A stretch of DNA of 64,000 nt, taken from assembly GCA_028693235.1 (NCBI GenBank), contig JAQUVW010000001.1, forward strand, positions 346,616 to 410,615. The letters are read 5' to 3'. This document shows positions 31,560 through 40,752 of the stretch, in pieces. Numbering within the stretch: position 1 is the first letter of the stretch; each line of letters begins with the position of its first letter. Under the pieces are notes generated by a model. The model saw nothing but the letters and a program-made list of their open reading frames with translations, was not told the DNA's origin and searched no databases. The position numbers were made by a program, and so were the translations under genes. This DNA is from Candidatus Gastranaerophilales bacterium (lineage in GTDB: Bacteria; Cyanobacteriota; Vampirovibrionia; Gastranaerophilales; Gastranaerophilaceae).

Positions 31560-32897
31560 TTGAAAAGTTCGAAACTAACACTGTTAATATTCATCGGTTT
31601 GGTGCTGGGAACCTTGGTTGGGTGGCTTACACCTTCATTGGGGCTAAAGATGCAACCGTTGGCAACAGTCTTTTTGAATATGATAAAAATGATTATTGCT
31701 CCATTGCTATTTGCCGTGTTGGTAACAGGGATTGCCGGACATGGTAATGTTAAATCATTAGGACGCCTAGGGCTAAAGACTATTGTCTATTTTGAGGTTG
31801 TTACAACTGTGGCTTTAGTGTTGGGGCTTACTGTGGGACATATTTTTCAACCCGGGGTTGGGTTTGACCACAATATTTCTAATCACCTTATGGATACAGC
31901 GTCTTCGTTGGTTGCTGTTAACGCAAAAATGTCTTTATCTGATACTTTTATTCATATTTTTCCGACGAGTATTGTTCAGGCTATGGCTGAGGGGAATTTG
32001 CTTCAAATTGTTGTATTTGCGGTGTTTTTTGCTTTAGCGATTTGTGCTGTAGGACAAAAGGCTAAACCGGTTTTGGATTTTTTGACATCAGTTTCCGATA
32101 TAATGTTCAAGTTTACTGAATTTGTTATGTTCTTTGCACCAATAGGTGTTTTTGGTGCTATCGCCCATACGATTGCCCAAAACGGAATCGGTATCATGGT
32201 AAATTATGCAAAAATAATCTTTGCCTTGTATTTTGCTTTGATTTTATTTGTGGGAATCGTTTTGTTTGCAGCTTGTAAAATTGTTAAGATTTCATTCAGA
32301 GCCTTGATTAAAGCAATTAGGGAGCCTGCTTTGATTACATTTTCTACAGCAACGTCTGAGGCTGCATTGCCAAAGGCTATGAGGATAATGGAAGATTTCG
32401 GTGTTCCTAAAAATATTGTCGGATTCGTTATGCCTACAGGATATACGTTTAATCTTGACGGAACCACTTTATACTTAGCTTTAGCGGTTTTGTTTTCAAC
32501 TCAAATTGTCGGTATAAATTTGTCACTTGAACAACAAATTATTTTGATGATAGCATTGATGCTTACAAGTAAAGGTGTAGCAGGAGTGCCTAGAGCGGGA
32601 TTGGTCGTTTTGGCAGGTACGTTGCACAGTTTTGGGTATCCGTTGATTGGTGTTGCGATATTGCTTGGGATTGACCAGTTGCTTGATATGGGTAGAACTA
32701 CAGTTAATTTAATCGGAAATTGCGTTGCAACTGTTGTTATTGCTCGATGGGAAAATGAATTTAATTATTCTAAAATGAAAGATTTTGTCAACGGAATGTC
32801 AGAAAATAAATTAGTTAAGGATATTCCTTCTTCAATTTATCCTAATAATATTCCAATTGAAGAACATTCAGATGTTGGCTATATGGATTTTAAATAA
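31560..32897 (+). CDS. Dicarboxylate/glutamate:cation symporter (DAACS family)
   Basis: 445 residues, about eight membrane helices plus re-entrant loops. Family signatures: FSTATSEAALPKAM (serine-rich hairpin 1), GYTFNLDGTTLYLALA (TM7 NxDGT motif, sodium/substrate site) and TSKGVAGVPRAGLVVLAGTL (hairpin 2). Imports C4-dicarboxylates or acidic amino acids with Na+ or H+. Start TTG 31560 with AGGAG slightly far upstream. Substrate cannot be fixed; imported dicarboxylates would feed the oxaloacetate pump encoded 6 kb downstream. Confidence 0.92.
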   Translation: MKSSKLTLLIFIGLVLGTLVGWLTPSLGLKMQPLATVFLNMIKMIIAPLLFAVLVTGIAGHGNVKSLGRLGLKTIVYFEVVTTVALVLGLTVGHIFQPGVGFDHNISNHLMDTASSLVAVNAKMSLSDTFIHIFPTSIVQAMAEGNLLQIVVFAVFFALAICAVGQKAKPVLDFLTSVSDIMFKFTEFVMFFAPIGVFGAIAHTIAQNGIGIMVNYAKIIFALYFALILFVGIVLFAACKIVKISFRALIKAIREPALITFSTATSEAALPKAMRIMEDFGVPKNIVGFVMPTGYTFNLDGTTLYLALAVLFSTQIVGINLSLEQQIILMIALMLTSKGVAGVPRAGLVVLAGTLHSFGYPLIGVAILLGIDQLLDMGRTTVNLIGNCVATVVIARWENEFNYSKMKDFVNGMSENKLVKDIPSSIYPNNIPIEEHSDVGYMDFK

Positions 32898-32968
32898 TCT
32901 TTTGGTTATATCCTTGCGTCTATTATGAGAGTTATTCCTCTATGTTTATATTTACTAGAGGTGAATTC

Positions 32969-33985
32969 ATGAAAAACATTGTATTTTTTGATGCTAAAGA
33001 TTATGAAGTTGATTATTTCAATAAATCGCTTGGTGATAAATTTAATTTGGTATATGAAAAGTTTGCATTGCTGCCTACAACTTTTATTCCGAGAGAAGCT
33101 TTGGATTCTCCCATAATATCTGTGTTTACAACTTCCAGATTAAGTGAAAAAGTTTTATCTCAATTCGGAAATCTTAATTTGATTGCGACGAGGTCAGTTG
33201 GCGTAAGTCATATAGATTTAAGATATTGTAAAAATCATAATATAACAGTTGTTAATACTCCTCATTATGGCGATTATACTGTTGCCGAGTTTGCTTTTGG
33301 GTTGTTAGTGGATTTGGTCAGAAAAATAAATCTAGCTCAAATTGCATTGAAAGCTGGGGATATAAGTCAAAATTTCTTGGGGGTAGAGTTGTTTGGCAAA
33401 ACCGTTGGAGTTATAGGTACAGGAGGGATTGGTTCAAAATCAATAAAAATGGCTAACGGGTTCAGCATGAACGTTCTGGCGTATGATATAGCTCCTAATC
33501 AAGAGTTGGAATCACGTGAAAATTTCAAATATGTGGATTTAGATACTTTAATTAGGGCAAGCGATATTATTATGCTATTTGCTCCTGCAACTGTTGATAA
33601 TTACCATCTATTGAATGTGAGTCAGTTTTCAAAAATGAAAAACGGTGTGTATATTATAAATACAGCTCGAGGAGAGTTAATTGATACACAGGCTTTATAT
33701 AATTCTTTACTTTCAGGGAAAGTTGCTGGAGCTGCGTTAGATGTTTTAGAGTGTGAAGAAGCATTGCAAAGTGATTGTGATTTTTTCCAAAATTCAGAAT
33801 GTGTAGATTTGAATTGTTTGAAGAAAACATTGATAAATCACAAGCTCTTGTCGCTTTCTAATGTTATAGTAACGCCACATATTGCCTATGATACAAAGGC
33901 TGCAACAGATAGAATTTTGGAGATAACAGCAAATAATATTATTGCTTTTAATGACAATAGGAATGTTGAGAATATTGTTGAGTAG
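32969..33985 (+). CDS. D-isomer-specific 2-hydroxyacid dehydrogenase
   Basis: 338 residues from ATG 32969 (GAGGTG, six-base spacing; a longer opening upstream is not preferred). NAD-binding GVIGTGGIGSKSIKMANG, catalytic Arg in NTARGELID, Glu in DVLECEE, His in TPHIAYDT. The D-lactate dehydrogenase branch is most likely (pyruvate to D-lactate), though glycerate or other 2-oxoacids are possible. Its end overlaps the convergent YdjC-type gene by 38 bases. Confidence 0.88.
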   Translation: MKNIVFFDAKDYEVDYFNKSLGDKFNLVYEKFALLPTTFIPREALDSPIISVFTTSRLSEKVLSQFGNLNLIATRSVGVSHIDLRYCKNHNITVVNTPHYGDYTVAEFAFGLLVDLVRKINLAQIALKAGDISQNFLGVELFGKTVGVIGTGGIGSKSIKMANGFSMNVLAYDIAPNQELESRENFKYVDLDTLIRASDIIMLFAPATVDNYHLLNVSQFSKMKNGVYIINTARGELIDTQALYNSLLSGKVAGAALDVLECEEALQSDCDFFQNSECVDLNCLKKTLINHKLLSLSNVIVTPHIAYDTKAATDRILEITANNIIAFNDNRNVENIVE

Positions 33986-34838
33986 TTTCCAAATCTTTAT
34001 AAGAAGTTTTTTGCCAATTTTGAGCATTGATTTTTTCAATGATTGTAGGGGATTGGGTCAATAAAAATTCACCGTGATTAAATGGCTTTTCAATAAACTC
34101 GTTTTCGGCATAATAAGTTGGGTGGATTAAAATCTCAGCAATGCAGTTTTTAGCTTTAATCGCTTTAAGTCCGTATATTATTGCGTTTTCGTCCATATAA
34201 CCGGTGTATGTAACCCCGATTAAATAGTCATTGGCGACCAAGTTGTATTGTTTTAATGTTTGTTTGTTAATTATAGAAAAAGAGTTAAGCAGCATATTTT
34301 TAATTATATTTAAAGGATATTTTTTAGATAAATGTTTTTTTAAGTCAGGTATGATGTAAGGTTTTTCAAATTGAGTTCTTATATTTTTGATTTCATACTC
34401 ATTAGCCAGTTTTGTCGTTAAGCGAAACATATTTGGAATTGCGTGAGTATGCACGTGAGAGTTGATGTGGTCAACATTTAATTGAGATTTTATTTTTTCA
34501 ATTTGAGCCCTTAATTCGCTTTCAACTTGTTGCATATATTTTTCGTTGTAAGACATTTTAATCATTTTTCCGTATGAATTATTAAAAATGCCGTTCGGGT
34601 CTGTTAGGAGAGGGCAATCGGTTAAAGATTTACCTTCAATAATGTTCAAATGAATTCCTAAGCCGATGTTTGGAATTTCGTTTTTAACTATTTCTACAGC
34701 ATTTTCAAAGGCGTCTCCGTTTGCAAGGATACAAGTGCTAGAGAGCACGCCTGCTTGAAATCCTTTTTTTATTCCTTGATTAAAAGCCGTGGAGTATCCG
34801 AAGTCATCTGAGTTAAAAATAAGTTTTTTCATTTGCAT
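33948..34838 (-). CDS. YdjC/ChbG-like carbohydrate deacetylase
   Basis: 296 residues. Metal-site motifs NSDDFGYSTAFN at the N-terminus and DHINSHVHTHAIPNMFRL in the middle, with IGLGIHLNI between, define the YdjC family, which removes acetyl groups from di-N-acetyl sugars. An HpnK-like role in lipid sugar metabolism is an alternative and would fit the glycosyltransferase next door, which is divergent from it. Two in-frame ATGs at the start (M1, M3) cannot be separated. Confidence 0.85.
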   Translation of the reverse strand: MQMKKLIFNSDDFGYSTAFNQGIKKGFQAGVLSSTCILANGDAFENAVEIVKNEIPNIGLGIHLNIIEGKSLTDCPLLTDPNGIFNNSYGKMIKMSYNEKYMQQVESELRAQIEKIKSQLNVDHINSHVHTHAIPNMFRLTTKLANEYEIKNIRTQFEKPYIIPDLKKHLSKKYPLNIIKNMLLNSFSIINKQTLKQYNLVANDYLIGVTYTGYMDENAIIYGLKAIKAKNCIAEILIHPTYYAENEFIEKPFNHGEFLLTQSPTIIEKINAQNWQKTSYKDLETTQQYSQHSYCH

Positions 34839-34905
34839 AAATTGTCCATATCAACTATTATTTATATTGATATTCTAACATGATTTATATAAGGTTGGTT
34901 AAGTA

Positions 34906-35862
34906 ATGCAAAATCCAAAGCTCGCTCTTGTTATTCCTTGTTACAACGAAGAGGAAGTAATAGAAACAACAGTTAAAAGATTGCTAGAGGTAATGGAAAC
35001 ATTATCAGGTGAGTCTTGTATAAGTGCTGAAAGCTTTGTCTATCTTGTAAATGATGGCAGTAAAGATGCGACTTGGAATATTATACAAAAATTGCATTCG
35101 GCTTATCCTGATAAAGTTAAGGCTATAAATTTTACGAGAAATTTTGGCAATCAACGGGCGATATTAGCCGGATTGCTTGAAGTGAAAAAGCATGGAATTG
35201 ACTGTTGTATTACGCTTGATGCTGATTTGCAACAAGATGAAAATAAGATAAAGGACTTTGTTGAAAAATATAAAGGTGGGGCACAAATTGTTTGTGGTAT
35301 CCGTAATGACCGAAAAACTGATGGTTTTATGAAAAAACATACAGCTCAAGCTTTTTACAAAATAATGAATATGCTCGGTGTTAAAATAAAGCCAAATCAC
35401 TCCGATTTTAGGCTTACAAGTAGTCAGGTGCTTGATATATTAGGTGATTATAGAGAAGTTAATCTGTTTTTAAGAGGTATATTCTACGAATTCGGCTACA
35501 AGACAGAATACGTTTATTTCGATGTGAAACCAAGATTTGCAGGTACTTCTAAATATTCAGCGTGGGATTTATTCTCTTTGGCAGCGAAAGGAATAACTTC
35601 ATTTAGCGTTGTTCCTTTAAGGATGGTTACATTTGTCGGTTTTATTATATCTTTATTCAGTTTTATTCTTTGTTTAAGCGTTGTATATGAAAAACTATCA
35701 AGTTCATATACGCTTCCGGGGTGGTCAACAATTGTTGCTGCTATTACGTTTATCGGAGGTATTCAAATTTTGAGTATAGGGATAATCGGCGAGTATTTGG
35801 GGCAACTTTTTCAAGAGGTTAAAGCTCGTCCAAGATATATTATAGAAACCGAATTGTCTTAG
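34906..35862 (+). CDS. Polyprenyl-phosphate glycosyltransferase (GT2, DPM1/GtrB/ArnC-like)
   Basis: 318 residues. GT-A core: LALVIPCYNEEEVIE, YLVNDGSKDATWN, FGNQRAILAGL, TLDADLQQDENKI (DxD) and a C-terminal half with two membrane helices (about 238-262 and 273-297). Transfers a sugar from a nucleotide donor to undecaprenyl phosphate on the inner membrane for later use in surface glycans. It could supply sugar for envelope polysaccharide modification. RBS AAGTA weak; ATG 34906. Confidence 0.9.
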   Translation: MQNPKLALVIPCYNEEEVIETTVKRLLEVMETLSGESCISAESFVYLVNDGSKDATWNIIQKLHSAYPDKVKAINFTRNFGNQRAILAGLLEVKKHGIDCCITLDADLQQDENKIKDFVEKYKGGAQIVCGIRNDRKTDGFMKKHTAQAFYKIMNMLGVKIKPNHSDFRLTSSQVLDILGDYREVNLFLRGIFYEFGYKTEYVYFDVKPRFAGTSKYSAWDLFSLAAKGITSFSVVPLRMVTFVGFIISLFSFILCLSVVYEKLSSSYTLPGWSTIVAAITFIGGIQILSIGIIGEYLGQLFQEVKARPRYIIETELS

Positions 35863-36020
35863 TTTGTTTTCTCCTCGTTGTCTTCAATCCATACATAGGT
35901 TTTATTCAATGAGTTGAAGAAAGGGTTATTTGGAAACTCGGGGCAAATCGGATTGTCGACGACCCTGTTTACTTTGTTGATTTTCATTTTGATAAGTTTT
36001 ATAAACGGCAATAATTTCAT
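35859..36020 (-). CDS. Small basic hypothetical protein, 53 residues
   Basis: ATG 36020 preceded by GGAAGTG, encoding MKLLPFIKLIKMKINKVNRV then VDNPICPEFPNNPFFNSLNK and ending in EDNEEKTN. It converges on the glycosyltransferase gene, overlapping its stop by four bases. Acidic C-terminus and basic N-terminus, no family recognised. Preferred over a plus-strand opening in the same DNA, which lacks an RBS. Confidence 0.5.
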   Translation of the reverse strand: MKLLPFIKLIKMKINKVNRVVDNPICPEFPNNPFFNSLNKTYVWIEDNEEKTN

Positions 36021-36123
36021 AATTCACTTCCACACTATTTCCTCATATGTCTATTATTTCATCTTTTGCTCAAAAAAAAATGCACATTCATCTAATCTAT
36101 GTATTAGAAAAAAGAACTATTTT

Positions 36124-36132
36124 TGATATAAT
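36124..36132 (+). promoter_or_regulatory. Extended -10 promoter (TGATATAAT) of the response regulator
   Basis: TG-A-TATAAT with TTAGAA 17 bases upstream of the TATAAT. The ATG at 36140 begins eight bases after the last T, where transcription would start, so the mRNA may be leaderless; no ribosome site is visible. Confidence 0.6.
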
Positions 36133-36139
36133 TAAACTT

Positions 36140-36541
36140 ATGGACAAGCGTGTTTTAATTGTTGATGATAGTGCAAGCTGGAGAGCGTTTAATTCTTCGG
36201 CTGTAAGGCAGATATTGCAAGATGATTTTGTGATAACGACTGCTGATACTGCAAAAGAGGCAGTAAGGATAATAAATGAAAATATCAAAGAACCGTTTCA
36301 TTTGGTGATTACTGATTTGCAAATGGAATTGGGGTATGAGCCTTTTACTGCGGGAGAATGGCTTGTTAAGAATATACAAAATATCCCCCAATATGCTTGC
36401 ACCAAAGTGATAATAATATCAGCAATGTATAATATAGGTTCAATAGCTGCAAAGTTGGGTGTCGAGTATGTTCGAAAAAGTGTTATGTCTGCTGATATAT
36501 TGCCTTTGAAGCTAATGCTAGATGCTCAATTTAAAGGATAA
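36140..36541 (+). CDS. Single-domain response regulator (CheY-like)
   Basis: 133 residues from ATG 36140. Receiver motifs: VLIVDDSASWR (DD pocket), LVITDLQMELG with the phospho-acceptor Asp, IIISAMYN (Ser/Thr switch) and VRKSVMS (Lys). No output domain, so it signals by protein contact. An upstream in-frame opening exists but the promoter lies inside it. No kinase nearby; partner unknown. Confidence 0.85.
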   Translation: MDKRVLIVDDSASWRAFNSSAVRQILQDDFVITTADTAKEAVRIINENIKEPFHLVITDLQMELGYEPFTAGEWLVKNIQNIPQYACTKVIIISAMYNIGSIAAKLGVEYVRKSVMSADILPLKLMLDAQFKG

Positions 36542-36666
36542 TATCAATAAATTGTCGTGTTTCTTTTCACGATTAAATATTAAGTCGTGCATGTAATATT
36601 TTGTTTATAAATATTTTACAAATAAGTGTTTGTGGTACAATTGACTTGTATAGGCACAAGGAAACT

Positions 36667-37413
36667 ATGTCAAATCTGGATTTAATAATTAAACTGGTTG
36701 AAACTGACTCGACTAACAAATATGGATTATCGCACTTCGATAACCTTTCTGATAAACAGGTTATTGTCGCAGATACACAAACTTCAGGGCGAGGTAGGTT
36801 TGATAGAAGATGGGTGGCTGACGGCACCTCAAATGTATATATGTCTATTATCCTTAAACCTGATTCTCCTGATTATCCTTTTGCAAATCTTACTCAGTAT
36901 TTGGCATTGTCGTTAGTTAAAACTTTGAAACGACATTATGATGTTGATTCTTCTTTGAAATGGCCTAATGACGTGCTTGTTGATGGGGCTAAAATAGCTG
37001 GCATTTTGTGCGAAGCAGCATCTTCTCAAAATAAAATAAAAGGATTGGTTCTTGGTATTGGCGTAAATTTGAATATGAAAAAACAAACGCTTGAAAATAT
37101 CGACCAATGTGCAACTTCATTAAATCTTTTGCTTAACAAAACTATAAATAGAGATGTATTTTTAAAACAATTATTAGATGAATTTGCTTCTCAATACGAT
37201 GAGTTCGTAAGCAAAGGCTTTCGCTTTATAAAACAAGAATATATTGAATATTGTACTTTTTTGAATAAGAAAATTTCAATTAAACAATCTACAGCAAATG
37301 CTGAAAATAAAACAAATTATACTGCATTGAGCATCAATGACGATGGCTCTTTGCATGTTTTGGACCAAAATAACAACGAATGTGACATAATAACAGGAGA
37401 TATGACATGCTAA
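36667..37413 (+). CDS. birA: Biotin--[carboxylase/decarboxylase] ligase (BirA catalytic form)
   Basis: 248 residues from ATG 36667 (AAGGA). Catalytic motifs ETDSTNKYG, TQTSGRGRFDRRW (GRGRxxRxW), LKWPNDVLVDGAKIAGILCE and LGIGVNLNM. No N-terminal DNA-binding domain, so it is not the E. coli-type repressor. It forms biotinyl-AMP and attaches biotin to the lysine of carrier domains; its stop overlaps the oadG start, indicating it serves the biotin domain of OadA in the same operon. Confidence 0.93.
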   Translation: MSNLDLIIKLVETDSTNKYGLSHFDNLSDKQVIVADTQTSGRGRFDRRWVADGTSNVYMSIILKPDSPDYPFANLTQYLALSLVKTLKRHYDVDSSLKWPNDVLVDGAKIAGILCEAASSQNKIKGLVLGIGVNLNMKKQTLENIDQCATSLNLLLNKTINRDVFLKQLLDEFASQYDEFVSKGFRFIKQEYIEYCTFLNKKISIKQSTANAENKTNYTALSINDDGSLHVLDQNNNECDIITGDMTC

Positions 37414-37628
37414 AGGAAGGCTTAGTCCTTATGTGTACCGGAATGGGTACAGTTTTTATGTTCTTAGTCCTAATGATTTTTACAATGATGGGAATGGAAC
37501 ATGTGGTCAAATGGCTAAATAAAATAATGCCTGAGGAAGTTGAAGAAATAAAACCCAAAAAGAACGCACTAGGTGCTAAAACTCAAGAAATAGCTGTGGC
37601 TATTGCTGCTGTTAAGGCTTTAAGATAG
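37407..37628 (+). CDS. oadG: Oxaloacetate decarboxylase gamma subunit (OadG)
   Basis: 73 residues with one membrane helix (VLMCTGMGTVFMFLVLMIF, about 7-25) and a short polar tail (EEVEEIKPKKNALG) ending in an Ala/Val helix. Matches the OadG family, which anchors OadA to the membrane OadB and stabilises the complex. Starts inside the stop of birA (ACATGCTAA). The typical C-terminal His zinc-ligand tail of some OadG is not obvious. Confidence 0.87.
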   Translation: MLKEGLVLMCTGMGTVFMFLVLMIFTMMGMEHVVKWLNKIMPEEVEEIKPKKNALGAKTQEIAVAIAAVKALR

Positions 37629-37660
37629 TAATTTACACGAAATAATAAAGGTATAAATCT

Positions 37661-39454
37661 ATGACAAAAAAACAAATTAAAGTTATGGACACGTCTTTTA
37701 GAGACGGTTTTCAATCAGTTTACGGTGCAAGAGTATTCGTAGACGATTTTATTCCTGCATTGCAATCAGCAGTAGAAGCAGGTATCAGACATTTTGAAGT
37801 TGCAGGTGGTGCAAGATTTCAATCACCTATTTTCTATTGCAACGAAAATGCCTTTGAAACAATGGATAAAATAAGAGCTGCGGTTGGTCCAGATATCAAT
37901 CTTCAATCATTGGCTCGTGGCGTTAATGTTGTTGGGCTAAATTCTCAATCAAGAGATATTATCAACTTGCACGCTAAATTGTTTAAAAAACACGGCGTCA
38001 CAACAGTTAGAAACTTTGATGCTTTAAATGATGTAAACAATTTAATTTATTCAGGTCAATGTATTACTGATAACGGCTTGAATCACGAAGTTACAATTAC
38101 TATGATGGAACTTCCTATGGGCTGTGAAGGTGCTCATGACGTGGCTTTCTATGAAAAAGTTTTAAGAAATATTCTTGATGCCGGTATTCCATTCACATCT
38201 TTGGCGTTCAAAGATGCTTCAGGTACATCTGCTCCGAGAAAAGTATATGAAACCATCAAAAGAACAAGAGAAATCTTGGGTTCAGATGCTCATATCAGAT
38301 TTCACTCTCATGAAACAGCTGGTACAGGCATGGCTGCTTATTTAGCTGCTTTAGACGGTGGTGCTGACGGTATTGATTTAGCTATGAAACCTGTTTCAGG
38401 CGGTACTGCTCAACCTGATATCGTTTCTATGTGGCATGCGTTAAAAGGTTCTGAATATGACTTGGGTATTGATGTTGAAAAAATTATTCAAACGGAAGAA
38501 GTCTTTAAAGAATGTATGAAAGATTACTTCTTGCCACCAGAAGCTATGGCTGTAAACCCGAGAATTATCCAATCACCATTGCCGGGCGGTGCATTGACTG
38601 CAAATACTCAAATGCTTAGAGATAACAATTTGATGGATAAATTCCCTGAAATTGTTACAGCAATGAAAGAAGTAGTTGAAAAAGGCGGTTATGCAACTTC
38701 TGTTACTCCTGTTTCTCAATTTTATTTCCAACAAGCATTTAATAACGTTATGTTTGGCAACTGGAAAAAAATTGCTGATGGCTATGGCAAAATGGTTCTC
38801 GGATACTTCGGAAAAACTCCTTGTGAGCCTGATTCTGAAATTGTCAAATTAGCTTCTGAGCAATTAGAACTCCAACCCACAACTGAACTTGTTGTTGATT
38901 TGAATGACAAAGACCCTGAAAAAGGTATTGAAGCTGCTAAGAAAATGCTTGCTGACGCTAATCTTGAACAAACAGAAGAAAATATCTTCATCGCAGCTGC
39001 TTGTAAGGAAAAAGGTATTATGTTCCTTCAAGGAAACGGCGTTGTTGGAGTTAGGAAAAATGAAGCTAAAAAAGAAGCATCATCAACTCCGAATGCAGAT
39101 GGCTATACAGTTACTGTAAACGGCACAAAATATGGTGTAAAAATCGAAAATGATAAAGCTGTTGTAAACGGAAAAACTTATGATATAGCAATTGCCGATG
39201 GTATTGCTGCCGGTACAGCTTCAACTGCTTCATCAGGCGAAGGTACCCCCGTAAAAGCAGGACTCCCCGGAAATGTTGTAAAAACTTGCGTTGCAGCCGG
39301 TGATACCGTTGAAGAAGGCGATGTGCTACTCGTTATAGAAGCAATGAAGATGGAAACTGAAATTAAATCACCATCATCAGGAACTATTCAATCAATTGAT
39401 GTTTCTCAAGGTGATAAAGTTGTTAGCGGTCAAGTCTTGGTAACAATAGGTTAG
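37661..39454 (+). CDS. oadA: Oxaloacetate decarboxylase alpha subunit with biotin carrier (OadA)
   Basis: 597 residues. N-terminal carboxyltransferase TIM barrel: [10 protein letters not shown] (RDG), [38 protein letters not shown] and [20 protein letters not shown]-terminal PYC/OadA helper region (about 280-455), a linker rich in Ala/Ser, then a biotinyl domain with K563 in EAMKMETE. It transfers the carboxylate of oxaloacetate to biotin; OadB then decarboxylates it with Na+ export. The barrel motif RDGFQS differs from the common RDAHQS, so pyruvate or malonyl-type substrates are less likely but other carboxyl donors cannot be excluded. Confidence 0.9.
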   Translation: MTKKQIKVMDTSFRDGFQSVYGARVFVDDFIPALQSAVEAGIRHFEVAGGARFQSPIFYCNENAFETMDKIRAAVGPDINLQSLARGVNVVGLNSQSRDIINLHAKLFKKHGVTTVRNFDALNDVNNLIYSGQCITDNGLNHEVTITMMELPMGCEGAHDVAFYEKVLRNILDAGIPFTSLAFKDASGTSAPRKVYETIKRTREILGSDAHIRFHSHETAGTGMAAYLAALDGGADGIDLAMKPVSGGTAQPDIVSMWHALKGSEYDLGIDVEKIIQTEEVFKECMKDYFLPPEAMAVNPRIIQSPLPGGALTANTQMLRDNNLMDKFPEIVTAMKEVVEKGGYATSVTPVSQFYFQQAFNNVMFGNWKKIADGYGKMVLGYFGKTPCEPDSEIVKLASEQLELQPTTELVVDLNDKDPEKGIEAAKKMLADANLEQTEENIFIAAACKEKGIMFLQGNGVVGVRKNEAKKEASSTPNADGYTVTVNGTKYGVKIENDKAVVNGKTYDIAIADGIAAGTASTASSGEGTPVKAGLPGNVVKTCVAAGDTVEEGDVLLVIEAMKMETEIKSPSSGTIQSIDVSQGDKVVSGQVLVTIG

Positions 39455-39464
39455 GAGGCTTGTA

Positions 39465-40637
39465 ATGCAATTATTAGACGGTTTACAAAAATTATGGGAA
39501 TCAACAGGCATCTATAACATGATTGCTCCGTTTGACCCAAATATAACAAGCGGTTTTGAGCAAGTTTTACATCAATACGGTTCACCGATTATGCTTGTGA
39601 TTTGCTTGTTTTTAATGTGGCTTGGAATAAAAAAACAATTCGAACCATTGTTGTTGGTTCCAATTGCATTCGGTGGATTTTTGTCAAATATCCCCGGAGC
39701 AGGTATTGCTGAACCTGGTGGATTTTTGAATATTATTTATGAAGCCGGAATTCATCAAGGTATTTTTCCATTGATTATATTTATGGGCGTTGGAGCGATG
39801 ACGGACTTTGGACCTTTGATTGCGAACCCTAAAACAGCATTGCTTGGTGGTGCTGCTCAATTCGGTATTTTTGGAGCATTGCTCTTAGCATTGTGTGTAT
39901 TTGGTTTTACACCGGAACAAGCCGGTGCAATCGGTATTATCGGCGGAGCTGACGGTCCTACTTCAATTTTCGTTACATCTAAGCTCGCTCCCGAATTATT
40001 AGGTGCAATTGCAGTTGCTGCATATTCTTATATGGCATTGGTTCCTGTAATTCAACCACCTATTATGAAGTTATTGACTACAGAAGCTGAACGTAAGATT
40101 GAAATGACTCAGTTGAGAACAGTGTCAAAACGTGAAAAAATATTATTCCCAATAGTTGTTTTGGCTTTATGTGTTTTGTTGTTGCCATCTGCTTGCCCTT
40201 TACTCGGAATGTTGACATTCGGTAACTTATGTAAAGAATGTGGTGTTGTTGACAGATTATCAGATACTATGCAAAATGCTTTGATTAACATTGTAACTAT
40301 ATTTTTAGGATTGTCAGTCGGTTCAAAACTTTCAGCTGACCAATTCTTGACAACTCAAACTTTGTTTATTTTGATACTTGGCATACTTGCATTTGCATTG
40401 GCAACAGCGTCAGGTGTTATTATGGCAAAGATAATGAACTTATTCTCAAAAACTAAAATTAATCCGCTAATCGGGTCTGCAGGTGTTTCTGCTGTTCCGA
40501 TGGCTGCAAGAGTCTCAAATAAAGTGGGATTGGAATATAATTCACAAAACTACTTGCTAATGCATGCTATGGGTCCTAATGTAGCAGGTGTTATTGGCTC
40601 TGCCGTTGCTGCAGGTGTTCTGTTAGCAATATTATAA
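39465..40637 (+). CDS. oadB: Na+-pumping decarboxylase beta subunit (OadB)
   Basis: 390 residues, about nine membrane helices. Family signatures: [55 protein letters not shown] and [19 protein letters not shown] (ends [19 protein letters not shown]). It couples decarboxylation of carboxybiotin to export of Na+, so the cell makes a sodium gradient from oxaloacetate. Start ATG 39465 two codons after the oadA stop, RBS AGGAGG. Confidence 0.94.
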   Translation: MQLLDGLQKLWESTGIYNMIAPFDPNITSGFEQVLHQYGSPIMLVICLFLMWLGIKKQFEPLLLVPIAFGGFLSNIPGAGIAEPGGFLNIIYEAGIHQGIFPLIIFMGVGAMTDFGPLIANPKTALLGGAAQFGIFGALLLALCVFGFTPEQAGAIGIIGGADGPTSIFVTSKLAPELLGAIAVAAYSYMALVPVIQPPIMKLLTTEAERKIEMTQLRTVSKREKILFPIVVLALCVLLLPSACPLLGMLTFGNLCKECGVVDRLSDTMQNALINIVTIFLGLSVGSKLSADQFLTTQTLFILILGILAFALATASGVIMAKIMNLFSKTKINPLIGSAGVSAVPMAARVSNKVGLEYNSQNYLLMHAMGPNVAGVIGSAVAAGVLLAIL

Positions 40638-40643
40638 AAATTA

Positions 40644-40677
40644 TACAGGTTGTCTGATTTCGATTGGGCAACCTGTA
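40644..40677 (+). terminator. Hairpin after oadB, without a U-tract
   Basis: TACAGGTTG paired with CAACCTGTA (40644-40652 and 40669-40677) across a 16-base loop. No T-run follows, so it may be a rho-type or processing site rather than a strong terminator. Confidence 0.5.
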
Positions 40678-40716
40678 CTATGACAAAAATAACAAACAAA
40701 ATGACTAAAATTATTA

Positions 40717-40725
40717 TGGTATAAT
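40717..40725 (+). promoter_or_regulatory. Extended -10 promoter of pckA
   Basis: TGG-TATAAT (TGn plus perfect -10) 27 bases before the ATG; no convincing -35, consistent with an extended -10 promoter. It lies after the oadB hairpin, so pckA has its own start. Confidence 0.65.
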
Positions 40726-40752
40726 TACAATTTCCAAATAAAGGAGAAAAAA

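Noticed and set aside
35914-36126. Plus-strand open frame of 70 codons
   Set aside because: Starts at TTG without RBS, overlaps the response regulator promoter and a better-supported minus-strand small gene.
40644-40677. Strong rho-independent terminator after oadB
   Set aside because: The stem is perfect but no U-tract follows, so I list it only as a hairpin.
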